Positions 38,301 through 48,619 of a stretch of DNA of 64,000 nt are shown here, piece after piece. Positions within the stretch are counted from its first letter, which is position 1. Each line of letters begins with the position of its first letter. The stretch is from Protea cynaroides (Eukaryota; Streptophyta; Magnoliopsida; Proteales; Proteaceae), in assembly GCA_028583415.1 (NCBI GenBank), contig CM053269.1:35344254-35408253 (forward strand), written 5' to 3'. The translations under genes and the position numbers were made by a program. The notes beneath the pieces were generated by a model, which saw only the letters and a program-made list of their open reading frames with translations, did no database searches and was not told the origin of the DNA.

Positions 38301-39853
38301 CTTACATGATTCTTGTTGTTTTGGAATGCTATACATGCTTATTGTCATATTTGTCTGTTATACATGCTCACATGCCATATTGGATGATTACTGCCATGTT
38401 TGGATGCACACTTATCATGTTTGTATTGATTCACATGCTCACTTGCCATCTTTGACTGATTTGTTGCTAAATTTGAATATATTTTCAACATGCTATATTT
38501 GAATGCTTACACTGCTATATTTAAGCTCACATTGCTATGTTAGATTGTTTACATTGTACAACAACTAGGGCAAGATACACCCAAAAATGGAAAGAATTGA
38601 ACAATTAGGGTAGTGAAACCCTAAAAATAGAAATAATAATTAGGACAAAATAAACCCTAGAATAAAGAGAATAATTAGGGTATGAAACCCTAAAAATAAA
38701 AATCACAATGAAAAGGGATAGGAAACCCTAAAAACCTAAGAATGGAAACAATAAAAATGATAGGAATTTAGGTCTCATCCCTAAATCCTATTGACAAAAG
38801 TAGAAAGAATTTGGTACACATCCCAAATAAAAATGGTAGGAATTTAGGTCTCATCCCTAGATCCTATTGACAAAAATAGAAAGAATTTGGTACACATCCC
38901 AAATAAAAATGGTAGGAATTTAGGTCTCATCCCTAGATCCTATTAACAAAAATAGAAAGAATTTGGTACACATCCTAAATAAAAATGGTAGGAATTTAGG
39001 TCTCATCCCTAGATCCTATTAACAAAAATGGAAACAATAAAAATGATAGGAATTTAGGTCTCATCCCTAGATCCTATTGACAAAAATGGAAGGAATTTGG
39101 TACACATTCCAAATCCGACTCTCACAAATTTTGAACTACGTCGTACCTGATTTCTAGGGCAAACCCTAGAATACGTAGGTAATTTGGGAATCCCAAATAC
39201 GGTACAAAGCCACCCATCAACCGTACATCCAGCATAAACTTCAACTTGAACAAGAAAATCTAATTGAAGCACATGCATAAATCACTTCTATAATCTTTAA
39301 TCACACAACCCATTTTCGAACTACGTTTTTGGACTTGATTTTCAGGATTGGAATACGTAGGTAGTTTGAGATGTCTTACACGTCTCAGATTCAGTCCAAG
39401 ATCGAACCATCTTTGGTTCGATTCACTGTATAATATTGTACATTACATTTGCTTGTTTATTTGCTTTAAAACATGATTGGCTGAACCCTAGGTTAGAATA
39501 ACTTAGCAACTTGGTTTAGGACATCCCCCATTGAACCCTAGTCATCCAGTTGACCAAACACAGTCAAAATTAGAATTTAAGGAAAGTTTTGGAGGCCGAT
39601 ATTGATCGGGCGATTTGGGTGCCTAACACCTTCCCATAACTATACCCTAAATACTTACCCGATCTCTTGCAGACCTAAGAACCGATACATTGGGTCACTA
39701 GTCAATAGAAGTCTTACCTTAGGGTGAGGCTACATTTTTAGAGGTCCTAGACCTTAATCTAGGTGGCGACTCCAACAAATTCAATCGATATTCATCGATT
39801 ACGGATACACATTCATCCAGAGGAGGATCATCGATTTTCCCATTGTCCTCACA
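35360..39853 (+). repeat. LARD 3' LTR
   Basis: Same order of segments as the 5' LTR, with a small tandem duplication near 35486 (TTTGAGGAAGTTTTCAATGG twice), a shorter TA zone and one more 74-bp unit in the 38760-39090 block. It ends TCCTCACA and is followed by the ATATG duplication. Confidence 0.9.
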
Positions 39854-39858
39854 ATATG

Positions 39859-41091
39859 CATGAACATTAATAGCAAAAATATTGGATGGCATGTTAAATG
39901 CACATTATAATCATACAAGCATAGAATCATTCATGGTATTTTGGACTCAATAAATAAAAATAGTTTATTATTAGTAAATTAATTTAGGTCTTGTTCCCTC
40001 ACCTTTGATTGAGCATAGATCATCATTCAAGCTTTATGAATCACTTTTAAATCACTAGAAAGACCTAACAAGTCGATAGACTTTAATTAGAATTAATTCC
40101 AATAGATTTAGATTAACTGAAATCGTAGGGTCGCAGGTAGGGTAGAACCTAGGGTAGCAGTTTCGACGATTCTAGGGTGTAGGGTCGGACGTGAGGTAGG
40201 ATACCATTCAACCCTACGTGCGACCACACCCTCCATGGGACTTCCCGAGGGCATGTGGTCGATCCTGTGGTCTTGTAGGGTCGGATAACATTCGACCCTA
40301 CGTGCGACCACACGTATTCTGAGTCGACCTTTCATTCTAAAGTCCATTCTTTCATGTTTGGATCCTTTGGCTTACTTTCATGGTCCATTCTATGATTGTT
40401 CTATGGCTTAAAAATTACAAGTTATACACTATTCATAGTCCATAATGATTTCCTCTATGGAATCTCTTGAAACTTGTCCATGGATAAATGATTTGGGTTT
40501 CTCCTAATCCTATGTTCTTCATAACTATTCTAGGATCTCTTATTTAGGTAAGGAATTAGGTTCATACCTTTATTCAGAGGTTTCTCTGAACTTCCTCCTC
40601 TTCCTTAGTCTTCTTCTTCAAGTTTCCTTCTCTTCTTCTCTTCATTCTCTTCATTCTCTTTCTCTTTCTCTCACTTTCAATTAGGGTTGTAAAGGAGTGA
40701 AAGAGACTAAGGGACGTCTTATTTATAGAGGAAAATCCTCCATAATAAGTCCCAATGAGTTTAGGAAAGATCCCCTTCGAATTAGAAAAGTTTCTTAATT
40801 TTCGATTTCTGTCTATCATCATAGGGTCGGACGTAGGGTCACAGGATCCGTCGACCCTACACCTTCTTAGTCATCCGACCCTACATCTAAAAAGTCATGG
40901 GTTGGACTTCTATTGAGGTGGGGTTGACCCTACCTGTTTAGGCATGCGACCCTACCCTCACATTTACTGTTTTTGGGTTAGACTTCATACCTGGTCTTGT
41001 GATTTCTTCACGCACTTGGTCCACTTGGCTAGACCATGATAGGTAGACCTGATACAAGGTGGTAAGACTGGTTAGTTTGATATGGGTTACA
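39859..41091 (-). repeat. Chromovirus 3' LTR, inner part (U3 side)
   Basis: Continues the LTR after the LARD. It holds a motif array (40120-40335), a splice-donor-like GTATG after a GA-rich leader (donor in reverse complement near 40568), a TATA box (CTATAAATA, 40720-40728), a second array (40820-40965) and the TGTAACCC start at 41091. Confidence 0.88.
40820..40965 (-). promoter_or_regulatory. GGGTCG/CGACCC array in U3, upstream of TATA (LTR A)
   Basis: Several copies of AGGGTCG and its reverse complement CGACCCT in about 145 bp, just upstream of the TATA box in element orientation. The same array sits at the matching place in the other LTRs (52972-53110, 54545-54665, 49505-49625). Confidence 0.5.
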
Positions 41092-41107
41092 ACTCCCCCC
41101 TCTTATT
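41092..41107 (-). other. Chromovirus polypurine tract
   Basis: On the minus strand AATAAGAGGGGGGAGT lies directly before the 3' LTR start TGTAACCC. Confidence 0.75.
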
Positions 41108-41129
41108 AAAAATTTTGTCATCGAAATTT

Positions 41130-42476
41130 TTACATACCTTCCGAGTAAAAAAGGTGAGGATATTGCTTCCGCATAGCATTCTTTTCTTCCCATGTGATCT
41201 CTTCTATATCTCGGCTTCTCCAGGTAACCTTAACATAGTAGATGTCAAGGTTGCATAGTCGTTGAACCTTTCGACTAGTGATTTTAGTTGGCCCTACTTC
41301 AAATGTCAAATCATTAGTTAGATCTGGTGGATCCGCTGTCAAAACGTGCGTTGGATCTCTGGCGTACTTCTTTAATAATGAGATATGAAATACATCATGC
41401 ACACTTAACATAGATGGTGGTAGTATTAACTTATAAGCCACTTTTCCACGTTTGGCTAAAATCTCATATGGCCCGACATATCTCGGACTTAGCTTCCCTT
41501 TCTATCCGAATCGTTTTAAACCTCGCATAGGTGATACTTTCAAGAATACCTTATCACCTACAAAAAATTCAAGGTCTCGACGTCGAGTATCTGCATACTG
41601 TTTCTGACGATTCTGAGCCATTCTAACTCTTTTCTTGATGATGTCGACTACTCGACAAGTCTCTTCAATAAATTTTGATCCAACGATGCTACTTTCTCCA
41701 ACTTCATTCCAAAACAAAGGAGTTCGACACTTTCTACCATACAGTGTTTCATAGGGTGACATCTGTATAGTAGCCTGATAGCTGTTGTTATAGGCGAACT
41801 CGATCAATGGTAGTTTCTCATCCCATGATCCTTTAAAATCAATTACACAGGCTTGAAGCATGTCTTCTAAAATCTGAATGGTACGCTCCGACTGTCCATC
41901 TGTCCGTCTGTCTGAGGATGGAATGTAGTACTGAACTTGAACGTTGTACCCATAATCTTTTGCAATCCTTCCCAAAACTTTTTGAAGTAAAGCGTGGTCT
42001 CTATCGGACACAATGCTTTCAGGTACACCATGTAATCTGACAATGTTATCTACATATAGCTTGGCTAACCTCTCCAGGGTATACTGTGGTCGTATAGCTA
42101 TAAAACGAGCTGTCTTAGTCAGACGATCTACACTCACCCAGACCGTGTCAACTACTCGAGGAGTCAATGGTAACCCGATGACGAAGTTCATAGTGATGCA
42201 GTCCCATTTCCATGCTAGTTCTAGTAGCGGCTGCAACAATCCTGCAGGTCTTTGTCGTTCAGCCTTCACCCTCTGACAATTTAGGCATTGAGACACGAAT
42301 TTAGCTACATCTGCTTTCATTCCTCTCCACCAATATAATTTTTTCAAATCATGATACATCTTTGTACTCCCAGGATGTACCGAATAGGAGGTGGTGTGAG
42401 CTTCCTTTATTAGTCGGTATCTAATGTCTAAATTTTTTGTTTCAGGAACACATACTCTTCCTTTGTACTTCAGCAC
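41130..42476 (-). pseudogene. Chromovirus integrase with chromodomain-like C-terminus
   Basis: HHCC zinc finger (SVHPGSTKMYHDL, then CLNCQR), catalytic core, GPY-type region and a chromodomain-like end (FEVGPTKITSRKVQ, VKVTWRSR, EEITWEE, YPHLF) spread over two frames with a stop at about 41502. The core keeps IVSDRD and the glutamate in TDGQSERTIQ, but the first aspartate, expected in ITMDF, reads ITMNF. An irregular insertion precedes TDGQ. By family knowledge the enzyme joins element cDNA into host DNA, and the chromodomain-like tail directs chromatin targeting. The D-to-N change and the stop make it inactive. The tail places the element in the chromovirus group, Tekay/Del-like. Confidence 0.88.
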
Positions 42477-43168
42477 CTTTTATCGTTCAAGGTGAACTCA
42501 GGAATAGTCCTACCTTTTTCGATGTCTTCTTGTACCGTTCTTTGATAAGGGTCTGATTTAATAGCTGCTTTCACTTCATCAATTATATCAGGTACAATCT
42601 TCAACATTGCGAATATATTTAAAAATCGATGAATAAACCCTTGGTTGGTTGATTCACCCGGTGCATCTATCACGAACTACTCATTATCGTAATTAAACAT
42701 TTTTCCTATAGTACACATTGCTGCAGTTGTGTTAACCTCTCCTTGATATTTTATCATTGCTTTTCTGGTTAACGCATCAGCAATTACATTAGCCTTTCCT
42801 GGATGATACTAGATATCACAATCATAGTCCTTCAATAATTTCAGCCATCTTCTTTGTCTCATGTTCAACTCCTTCTGATTAAAATGATAAGTGAGACTCT
42901 TATGATCTGATTTAATCTGAAATTTCTCTCCATACAAATAATGTCTCCATATCTTGACAGCATGTACTACTGCTGCTAATTCCAAGCCATGAGTGGGATA
43001 GTTCTTCTCATATGTCTTCAGTTATCTTGAGGCATACGCAATTACTTGTTCTCCTTGCATAAGTATACATCCTAAACCCAACCCAGACGCATCAGTGTAC
43101 AAGATAAATGGCTGTCCTGGAATAGGAATAGTCAAGATCGGAGCAGATATCAATCTAGCCTTCAATAT
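42470..43168 (-). pseudogene. Chromovirus RNase H and linker to integrase
   Basis: Minus-strand translation shows the RNase H core (FILYTDASGLGLG, AYASR, THGLELAAVVHA, KIWRHYLYG, SDHKSL, NMRQRRWLKLLKDYD) with several in-frame stops. It is followed by a linker frame at 42470-42673. It joins reverse transcriptase at 43169 and integrase at 42476. It would degrade the RNA strand of the hybrid during reverse transcription; this copy is dead. Confidence 0.82.
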
Positions 43169-44110
43169 TTAGAAATTTTTCTCACATTTATCAGTCCAAA
43201 CAAACTTTTCTCCTTTCTTAGTCAAACTGGTGAGAGGTACGGCAATTCTGGAATAGTCTTCCACGAATCGTCGATAATACCCAGCTAGATCTAGGAAACT
43301 TCTAATTTCTGCAACGCTCTTTGGTGCTTCCCACTTCACAATGGCTTTAATCTTGTTGGGATCCACTTTAATTCCTTCAGCGGATACAACATGGCCTAAC
43401 AAAGCGACCTCATTTAACCAAAACTCACACTTTGTAAATTTGGCGTAAAGCTTCTCTTTCCTTAATCGCTGCAGAGCGGCTCTTAAATTCATGACATGAG
43501 TTTCCTTGTCCTTGGAGTAGACCAATATATCATCAATAAACATAATGATCGACGTATCCAACATATCATGGAATACCCGATTCATGAGTTCCATAAAATT
43601 TGTGGGTGCGTTAGCCAATCCAAAAGACATGACTAAAAATTCATAATGTCCATATCTTGTTCTGAATGTTGTCTTTGGAATACCACCGTCCTTAATCTTC
43701 AACTGATGGTATCCTGACCGAAGATCAATCTTGGAGAACACTTTGACACCTTGCAACTAATCAAACAAGTCATCGATCCGAGGCAATGGGTACCGATTCT
43801 TGATTGTCAGCTTATTCAATTTCCGATAGTCTATACACAGTCGAACGCTACCGTCTTTCTTCTTTACAAATAATACTGGCGCTCCCCATGGTGATATGCT
43901 AGGTCTGATGTAACCCTTGTCTAGTAATTCATGTAACTGTACTTTTAATTCCTTCAATTCAGTAGGTGCCATTCTATAGGGTGCTTTAGATACTGGTGCG
44001 GCTCTGGGTATCAGATCTATAACGAACTCTGTCGCTCGATCGGGTGGTAGTCCTGGTAGTTCTTCAGGAAATACATCTAGAAAGTCACGCACCACATCAA
44101 TATTCATCAT
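43169..44110 (-). pseudogene. Chromovirus reverse transcriptase
   Basis: Two frames split by one stop at 43757, in the same phase. The full set of family motifs is visible: YRMAPTELKELK, WGAPVLFVKKKDGS, MCIDYR-type LCIDYRKLN, FSKIDLRSGYHQ, TRYGHYEFLVMSFGL and the catalytic FIDDILVYS near 43520-43545. The thumb has LLGHVVSAEGI and FLDLAGYYRRF. By family knowledge it copies the element's RNA into DNA in the particle. The active-site aspartates are intact; only the stop breaks it. Confidence 0.9.
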
Positions 44111-44177
44111 TTGTGGTGCTTCCTTGGTGGTCGACCACTGATACTAGATACCCAACTCCTCCTTTCTCGAGGCATTT

Positions 44178-44605
44178 CTAAGCCTTTAATGCAGAGAGGA
44201 TGAGTTTTCGTTTACGGGGAAGTTTGGTTCCCGCAAAACTAAACTCTGCTCCTTCCTTGTCTTTAAATGTTAGCTTCTTTTCTGCACATAATAGGTTTGC
44301 AGAATGCCGAGCTAACCAGTCCATTCCCAAGATGACGTCAAAGTCTGTCATCTCAAGTTGAATCAAGATTGCATCCAAAGTCATCTCGTCAATAAGAACT
44401 GGACATGGTCCATAACCTTTTTCTAATTCCACTTCTAATCCCATCGACGATTGTACAAGAAGTTTGTATTCTAAAGATTTGAGGGGTAGATTCAGTTTCT
44501 TTCCAAATGACACAGATATAAAAGAATGAGTAGCTCCAGAATCAAAGAGTACTCTAGCGGGTATGCCATTAATAGGTACGATACCTGTGATTTATTTTAA
44601 TTTAG
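44178..44605 (-). pseudogene. Chromovirus aspartic protease
   Basis: Active-site triplet DSG in LFDSGATHSFIS (codons at 44532-44543), followed by the flap region and VILGMDWLARHSA. The frame ends in a stop at 44178 before the reverse transcriptase and is separated from gag by stops around 44600-44643. It would cleave the Gag-Pol polyprotein. Confidence 0.85.
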
Positions 44606-44642
44606 TCTACATGCTCACACAATGTAACACAAAATGAAAGGT

Positions 44643-45919
44643 TCAGGTCATACTTGTGACCACATCAGGCAATGCGGCAGCATCCTCAGATGTAACAACA
44701 TAGACCTTTCCTTGCTGTAGTTGCTTTCTGGGCTTAGGACACTCCCTTGAATAATGTCCTACTTGGTTGCAGTTAAAGCATTTTACTCCTTCATTGTTTT
44801 GCTTTTGTTGCAATTGAGCTGCTGGAGTAGTCTTGGCTGCAGCATTGAAGCCTTGAGTACGGAAGGGTTTAAATGTCCTTGTATTCCCTCCGTTGTATGA
44901 ATTTCCGTTTGGACTTTTAATACCCCTGTTTTGAGCAAAGTAGCTCTCCTTCTGGCTCGACTCTATTACTCGATCAATTTGTACGGTTTCATTGTAAACC
45001 TTCTTTTCCAACCCCAGAACATGCTCACGGATGCTTCCCCTGAGTCCCATGACGAACCTTCGGGTCTTTGTGTTTTTCTCCTACATGCTGGTGGGTGCAA
45101 AGAAAAATAGCTCTTCGTAACGCTGTTGGTATGCATCCACAGTCATCTGGCCCTGATATAGACTCAGGAACTCTCTCTCCATAGAATCTCTGAAACTTCT
45201 GGGGAAGTACTTCTCAAAGAATGTCTCTTTATATATAACCCAGGTCAATTGGGCATGCTTTGTTAACAGATAAGTCCGTGTGGACTTCCACCAGTGGTGT
45301 GCATCGCCTTTCAACATGAAGGTTGCACACAACACTTTCTCCTCCTCATTCACTGTCATCATCATAAAATTTCTGTCCATTTCATCAATCCAGTGTGCTG
45401 GCCATAAAGGATCTGCTGGCTTACCATTATATTCTTTGGGCTTCATCTTCAGAAAACGCTCGATCAGTCGGGAGTGGTCCAGCTGATACAGAGCATAGGC
45501 CCCATACATAGGTGGTTGGTACTGGTAACTGCCTTAAGCTACCTCAGGGTTCTGCACTTGAGCCTGCATAACTGGTGTTTGAGGTGCGTGGGGTACGTGT
45601 TGCTTCCCCCCGGTACTGTGCTAGCCTGCCCAGCTGGCATAGGTGTCGTATGGGCAGCTAGAAAAGCCATTCCTATAGCAGCTTGCATATTGGCTTGCAC
45701 CTGCTGTATTTGCTGCAGCTGTTGTGCCAAGTTCATTACGGCTGTAGCCAAATCCATAGGTGGGGCTAGCAAGTTTGTAGGATTTGCCTAGCCACTAGCT
45801 ACTGGTGGTGCCATATTCAGATTCTCCTGTGCTTCATGATTTAAATGGCTGTCTTCCTCCACAGGTAGTGGTGGTGGAATTGGGTTACGGTCTCGTCTGG
45901 TCACCCTTCGCCCAGCCAT
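44643..45919 (-). pseudogene. Chromovirus gag
   Basis: Start ATG at 45919 (MAGRRVTRRDRN). A Gln-rich stretch follows (QQLQQIQQVQ), then the retrotransposon gag core (WIDEMDRNF, GDAHHWW, FFEKYFPRSFRD) and a CCHC zinc knuckle CFNCNQVGHYSREC near 44730. At least three stops or shifts (near 45785, 45600, 45510-45536, 45080) break the frame. The coat protein packages element RNA. A splice-acceptor-like GTTTTTCAG ends at 45944, 24 bases before the ATG. Confidence 0.87.
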
Positions 45920-45942
45920 TTCCTTTTCTGGTGGTAGTAGTG

Positions 45943-45956
45943 TCTGAAAAACAGTT
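45943..45956 (-). promoter_or_regulatory. Splice-acceptor-like site before gag
   Basis: On the minus strand ACTGTTTTTCAG|A lies just upstream of the gag ATG. It would pair with the donor after the GA-rich leader in the 5' LTR (AAG|GTATGAAC, 52728), removing U5, the primer site and the antisense gene from the gag-pol message. Confidence 0.45.
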
Positions 45957-46059
45957 ATGGAACATGTGGGGCAATCAATATAAGTTGTTCCCAAGTCAAA
46001 ATCCAACTAATCAATTTAAATTTCCAATTTTACAAGTCATTCAATATTTTCCATCGTAG

Positions 46060-46330
46060 GGTCGATGGTAGGGTCGGTCCTTATGCGACCCTAGGGTATG
46101 CGACCCTAATAAACCCTGTCTGCTTACCGAGAGCCTAGGGTCGATGGTAGGGTCGGTATATGTTCGACCCTAGGTCCGACCCATGGTTCTCTGTCAGATC
46201 ATCGAGAGCCTAGGGTCGATGGTAGGGTAAAAAAATTATCCGACCCTAGGTCCGACCCATGGTTCTCTGTCAGATCACCGAGAGCCTAGGGTCGATGGTA
46301 GGGTCTGTCGTAGGGTCGCACATTTTAGTC
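46060..46330. repeat. GGGTCG/CGACCC tandem array upstream of the antisense gene
   Basis: Three to four imperfect units of about 70-75 bp, each with GAGAGCCTAGGGTCGATGG, GGTAGGGTC, CGACCCTAGG(T) and CCGACCCATGGTTCTCTGTC. The same short words fill the LTR arrays. The array lies between gag and the presumptive 5' UTR of the plus-strand gene. Confidence 0.75.
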
Positions 46331-46380
46331 GAATTCTGCAACCCTAAGAGCCAAAATTAGGTTTTTAAACCCGATTTTGG

Positions 46381-46949
46381 ATTCATTTCCCATTCTTTCT
46401 CCTTTCTTCCAACTCAACTCGCTTCCCCTGAGTTGCTACAGTATCGACCCCTAGGGTTTGGTGATTATTTCTTCCGTTCACGACTCCCGCTCCGTCTCTT
46501 CAAGTATGCTCTCTACTATTTTCCATTTTTAAACTTTCTAAATTAGGTTTTTATCCATTTACATCATTTTCTTCAAATTAAAATTTTTCTAATTGTAAAA
46601 ATTTAATTTTTATTGGGGGCTTTTGCTATTGGTCACCCAATGGACGAAAGCCCTAAAAAATATTTGAGTTTCATCGGTTGGTTATCGAGAAACTTGAATT
46701 TTTTCATTTTTGACCTAATTTTTGAGATTTTTTAAATTTATTGAAATTTCTTCAAATTCGATCTTTTTAGATTAAATTTTCAACTATATGAGCTTTGTAG
46801 GATGGTTTGGAACCTATGTAAGTCCTCCTGCCCAGTTGTTTGGGTGAAAAGTGAGGCTTTTGACCAAATCATGCCGTTATAATGCCGAAATTTTGAGTTT
46901 TTCACCATTACTAATATCTTATTTGTTTTTCTGTGTCTTGACAGATAGT
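46381..46949 (+). promoter_or_regulatory. Presumptive 5' UTR exon and intron of the antisense gene
   Basis: Pyrimidine-rich sequence (TTCTTTCTCCTTTCTTCC), then TTCAA|GTATGCT as donor (46504/46505). A T-rich AT-rich stretch follows, with CTGTGTCTTGACAG as acceptor (ends 46944) six bases before the ATG. The layout is that of a plant gene with a leader intron. No RNA evidence. Confidence 0.45.
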
Positions 46950-48326
46950 ATGGCTCGTTCCAAGGCTCCTAGGGCTTATGACCAAGTTCGTTTCTGCTCC
47001 AACGAGGCAGAAGCTCGGTATGCTCGCTATGAGAGTAAGAAAGTAGAAGGGGGTCGCTGTGTGAACTTGGCTAGTCTAGCCTTGTTCAACGTGGAAGGTG
47101 CTTTCGGTGACATGGGCTGGCTTCCTGTGATCATCTATGAGGCTTGTACTCATCCTGATTTGGTGAGACAGTTCTATTGCAATCTCCAGATAGTAGGGGA
47201 TCGCAATGACACAGAGAGGGGTAGGGAGCTCAAGATCACTAGCTACGTCAAGGGGGTAGAGGTTTCATTTAACTGCCAGCAGTTGACTGATCTTTTGGGC
47301 ATATCAAATGACGGTCTTTTGGTGTACTGTGCTCCCAAGGAGCCCCAGTTCCTATCCTTGGAGATGCATGCTGGGATTGATAGTCAGCTCATCAAAGATG
47401 ATCGTTGGGAGATGAAAGCGATCAACCTACGTTCAGAGCCTCGGGTGTACTGTAAAATTATCCAGTACAACCTGATACCCCAGAGTGGACATTATGAGAG
47501 GATCTCCCAGTTGACTCAGTATGTCCTCTACTGTATTTGCACCAGGCAGCCTGTCTGCCTTCCTTATATTATTATTCGGACGATGATCCACGCTACGCTG
47601 CCTGGTCAGTTGGGCAACCTACCATACGGACGTCTGATCTCTACATTGCTCACCCGCCTACATGTTGATTTAGTAGATGAGAGGATTCAGGAGAAGACCT
47701 TCTCATTGGATCTTGACTGGGAGACCATCTGTAAGATGGGTATGCGGGATGCTCAGGTCAGTGATGATGAGAGGAACACTCTGGTGCGTCCTCGTACTCG
47801 AGTGGAGGTAGCAGACGCTGCGACGGCAGCAACAGCAGCAGGAGCAGGGGTCCATGGGGGTGATGCTGAGGATGAAGATCGTATGTACATGGATGTAGAC
47901 TCCATACCTCCTCCATCACCTCTACATTCTACTGGAGTTGGTCCATCTCGGACTCCTTCACACATGGATGGTCCTTCACGCCCACCCTCTGATGATATGA
48001 TGGGGCTACTGCGCCAGATTAGAGAGGCTCAGCGCGTGACTAATCTGAGAGTAGGAGAGCTTCTAGATGCTCAGTGCGTGACTGATGGGAGGGTAGGCGA
48101 GCTTCTAGATGCTCAGCATGCGACTGATGGGAGAGTAGGCGAGCTCCTAGATGCTCAGCGTACGCCCGATCAGCGGATGGCCGAGTTGACAGCTAGTCTC
48201 CAGACGACCCAGACTCAGGTAACCTGGTTGACTAGATTGTATGCTGAGGACTACAACAGAGATTGCGAGGCATCGCCCGATCATCATGTACCTTTTCTTT
48301 CATTTTTTCCTTGTACTACAGAGTAA
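46950..48326 (+). CDS. Antisense extra gene of the chromovirus: plant-transposon-protein-like, 458 aa
   Basis: Intact frame opposite to gag-pol, between primer site and gag. The start at 46950 (MARSKAPRAYDQVRF) is preferred over an upstream ATG at 46851 because it follows the acceptor directly. Residues about 12-280 resemble the domain often annotated 'putative plant transposon protein' (recalled, not searched): ARYARYESKKVEGGRCV, WLPVIIYEACTHPDLVRQF, ITSYVKGVEVSFN, LTDLLGI, YNLIPQSGHYERIS, LPYGRLIS. Then come an Ala-rich and Pro/Ser-rich acidic linker (about 290-365) and four 16-residue repeats built on RVGELLDAQ (about 375-425), likely coiled coil. No catalytic motif is seen. Gag-pol alongside is broken while this frame is open. 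It could be an element gene or a separately captured gene. Confidence 0.75.
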   Translation: MARSKAPRAYDQVRFCSNEAEARYARYESKKVEGGRCVNLASLALFNVEGAFGDMGWLPVIIYEACTHPDLVRQFYCNLQIVGDRNDTERGRELKITSYVKGVEVSFNCQQLTDLLGISNDGLLVYCAPKEPQFLSLEMHAGIDSQLIKDDRWEMKAINLRSEPRVYCKIIQYNLIPQSGHYERISQLTQYVLYCICTRQPVCLPYIIIRTMIHATLPGQLGNLPYGRLISTLLTRLHVDLVDERIQEKTFSLDLDWETICKMGMRDAQVSDDERNTLVRPRTRVEVADAATAATAAGAGVHGGDAEDEDRMYMDVDSIPPPSPLHSTGVGPSRTPSHMDGPSRPPSDDMMGLLRQIREAQRVTNLRVGELLDAQCVTDGRVGELLDAQHATDGRVGELLDAQRTPDQRMAELTASLQTTQTQVTWLTRLYAEDYNRDCEASPDHHVPFLSFFPCTTE

Positions 48327-48356
48327 CTGTCTGGATTGTGGACCGTACTCTGATTT

Positions 48357-48357
<1 letters not shown>

Positions 48358-48415
<58 letters not shown>
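48358..48415. repeat. (AT)n microsatellite
   Basis: Nearly 60 bp of pure TA directly after the antisense gene stop. Confidence 0.95.
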
Positions 48416-48416
<1 letters not shown>

Positions 48417-48604
48417 GTTGCTTTTTACTCGAGTGTATATGAAACTTGTTTCTCCTTTTATATATGCATTATTCTCTTTCTTAATTTTTGTCTCAAACAA
48501 CACAGGTGCTTATGGTGTGTTATTATTACAGCTTTTAAATTTTATCCTAACTCAGTTCACGAACTTTTATGGAAGTATACTGGTTTAATAGAAAGGGTCT
48601 GAGA

Positions 48605-48616
48605 GCTCTAATACCA
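48605..48616 (-). other. Chromovirus primer-binding site
   Basis: On the minus strand TGGTATTAGAGC, one mismatch from the initiator tRNA-Met complement TGGTATCAGAGC, three bases after the 5' LTR end. Confidence 0.85.
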
Positions 48617-48619
48617 AGT

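Larger units (their letters stand above)
26098..39853 (+). mobile_element. LARD: giant non-autonomous LTR element (Tat/Ogre-like)
   Basis: A 13.76-kb element with 5-bp duplications ATATG (26093-26097, 39854-39858), inserted in the chromovirus LTR. Two LTRs, 26098-30526 (4429 bp) and 35360-39853 (4494 bp), start TGTAAGCACCCC and end in CACA. A primer site at 30528 and a polypurine tract at 35347 fix the orientation as plus. The 4.8-kb interior shows no gag or pol similarity on either strand, only low-complexity and repeat sequence. Size and make-up match the LARD class (large retrotransposon derivatives), which depend on proteins from a relative. About ten to twelve differences over the first 270 aligned LTR bases suggest a younger insertion than its host element. 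Confidence 0.9.

Noticed and set aside
46851..46949. Upstream ATG extending the antisense gene by 33 codons
   Set aside because: The extension is hydrophobic, AT-rich and runs through a clear intron-like stretch ending in an acceptor just before the ATG at 46950.
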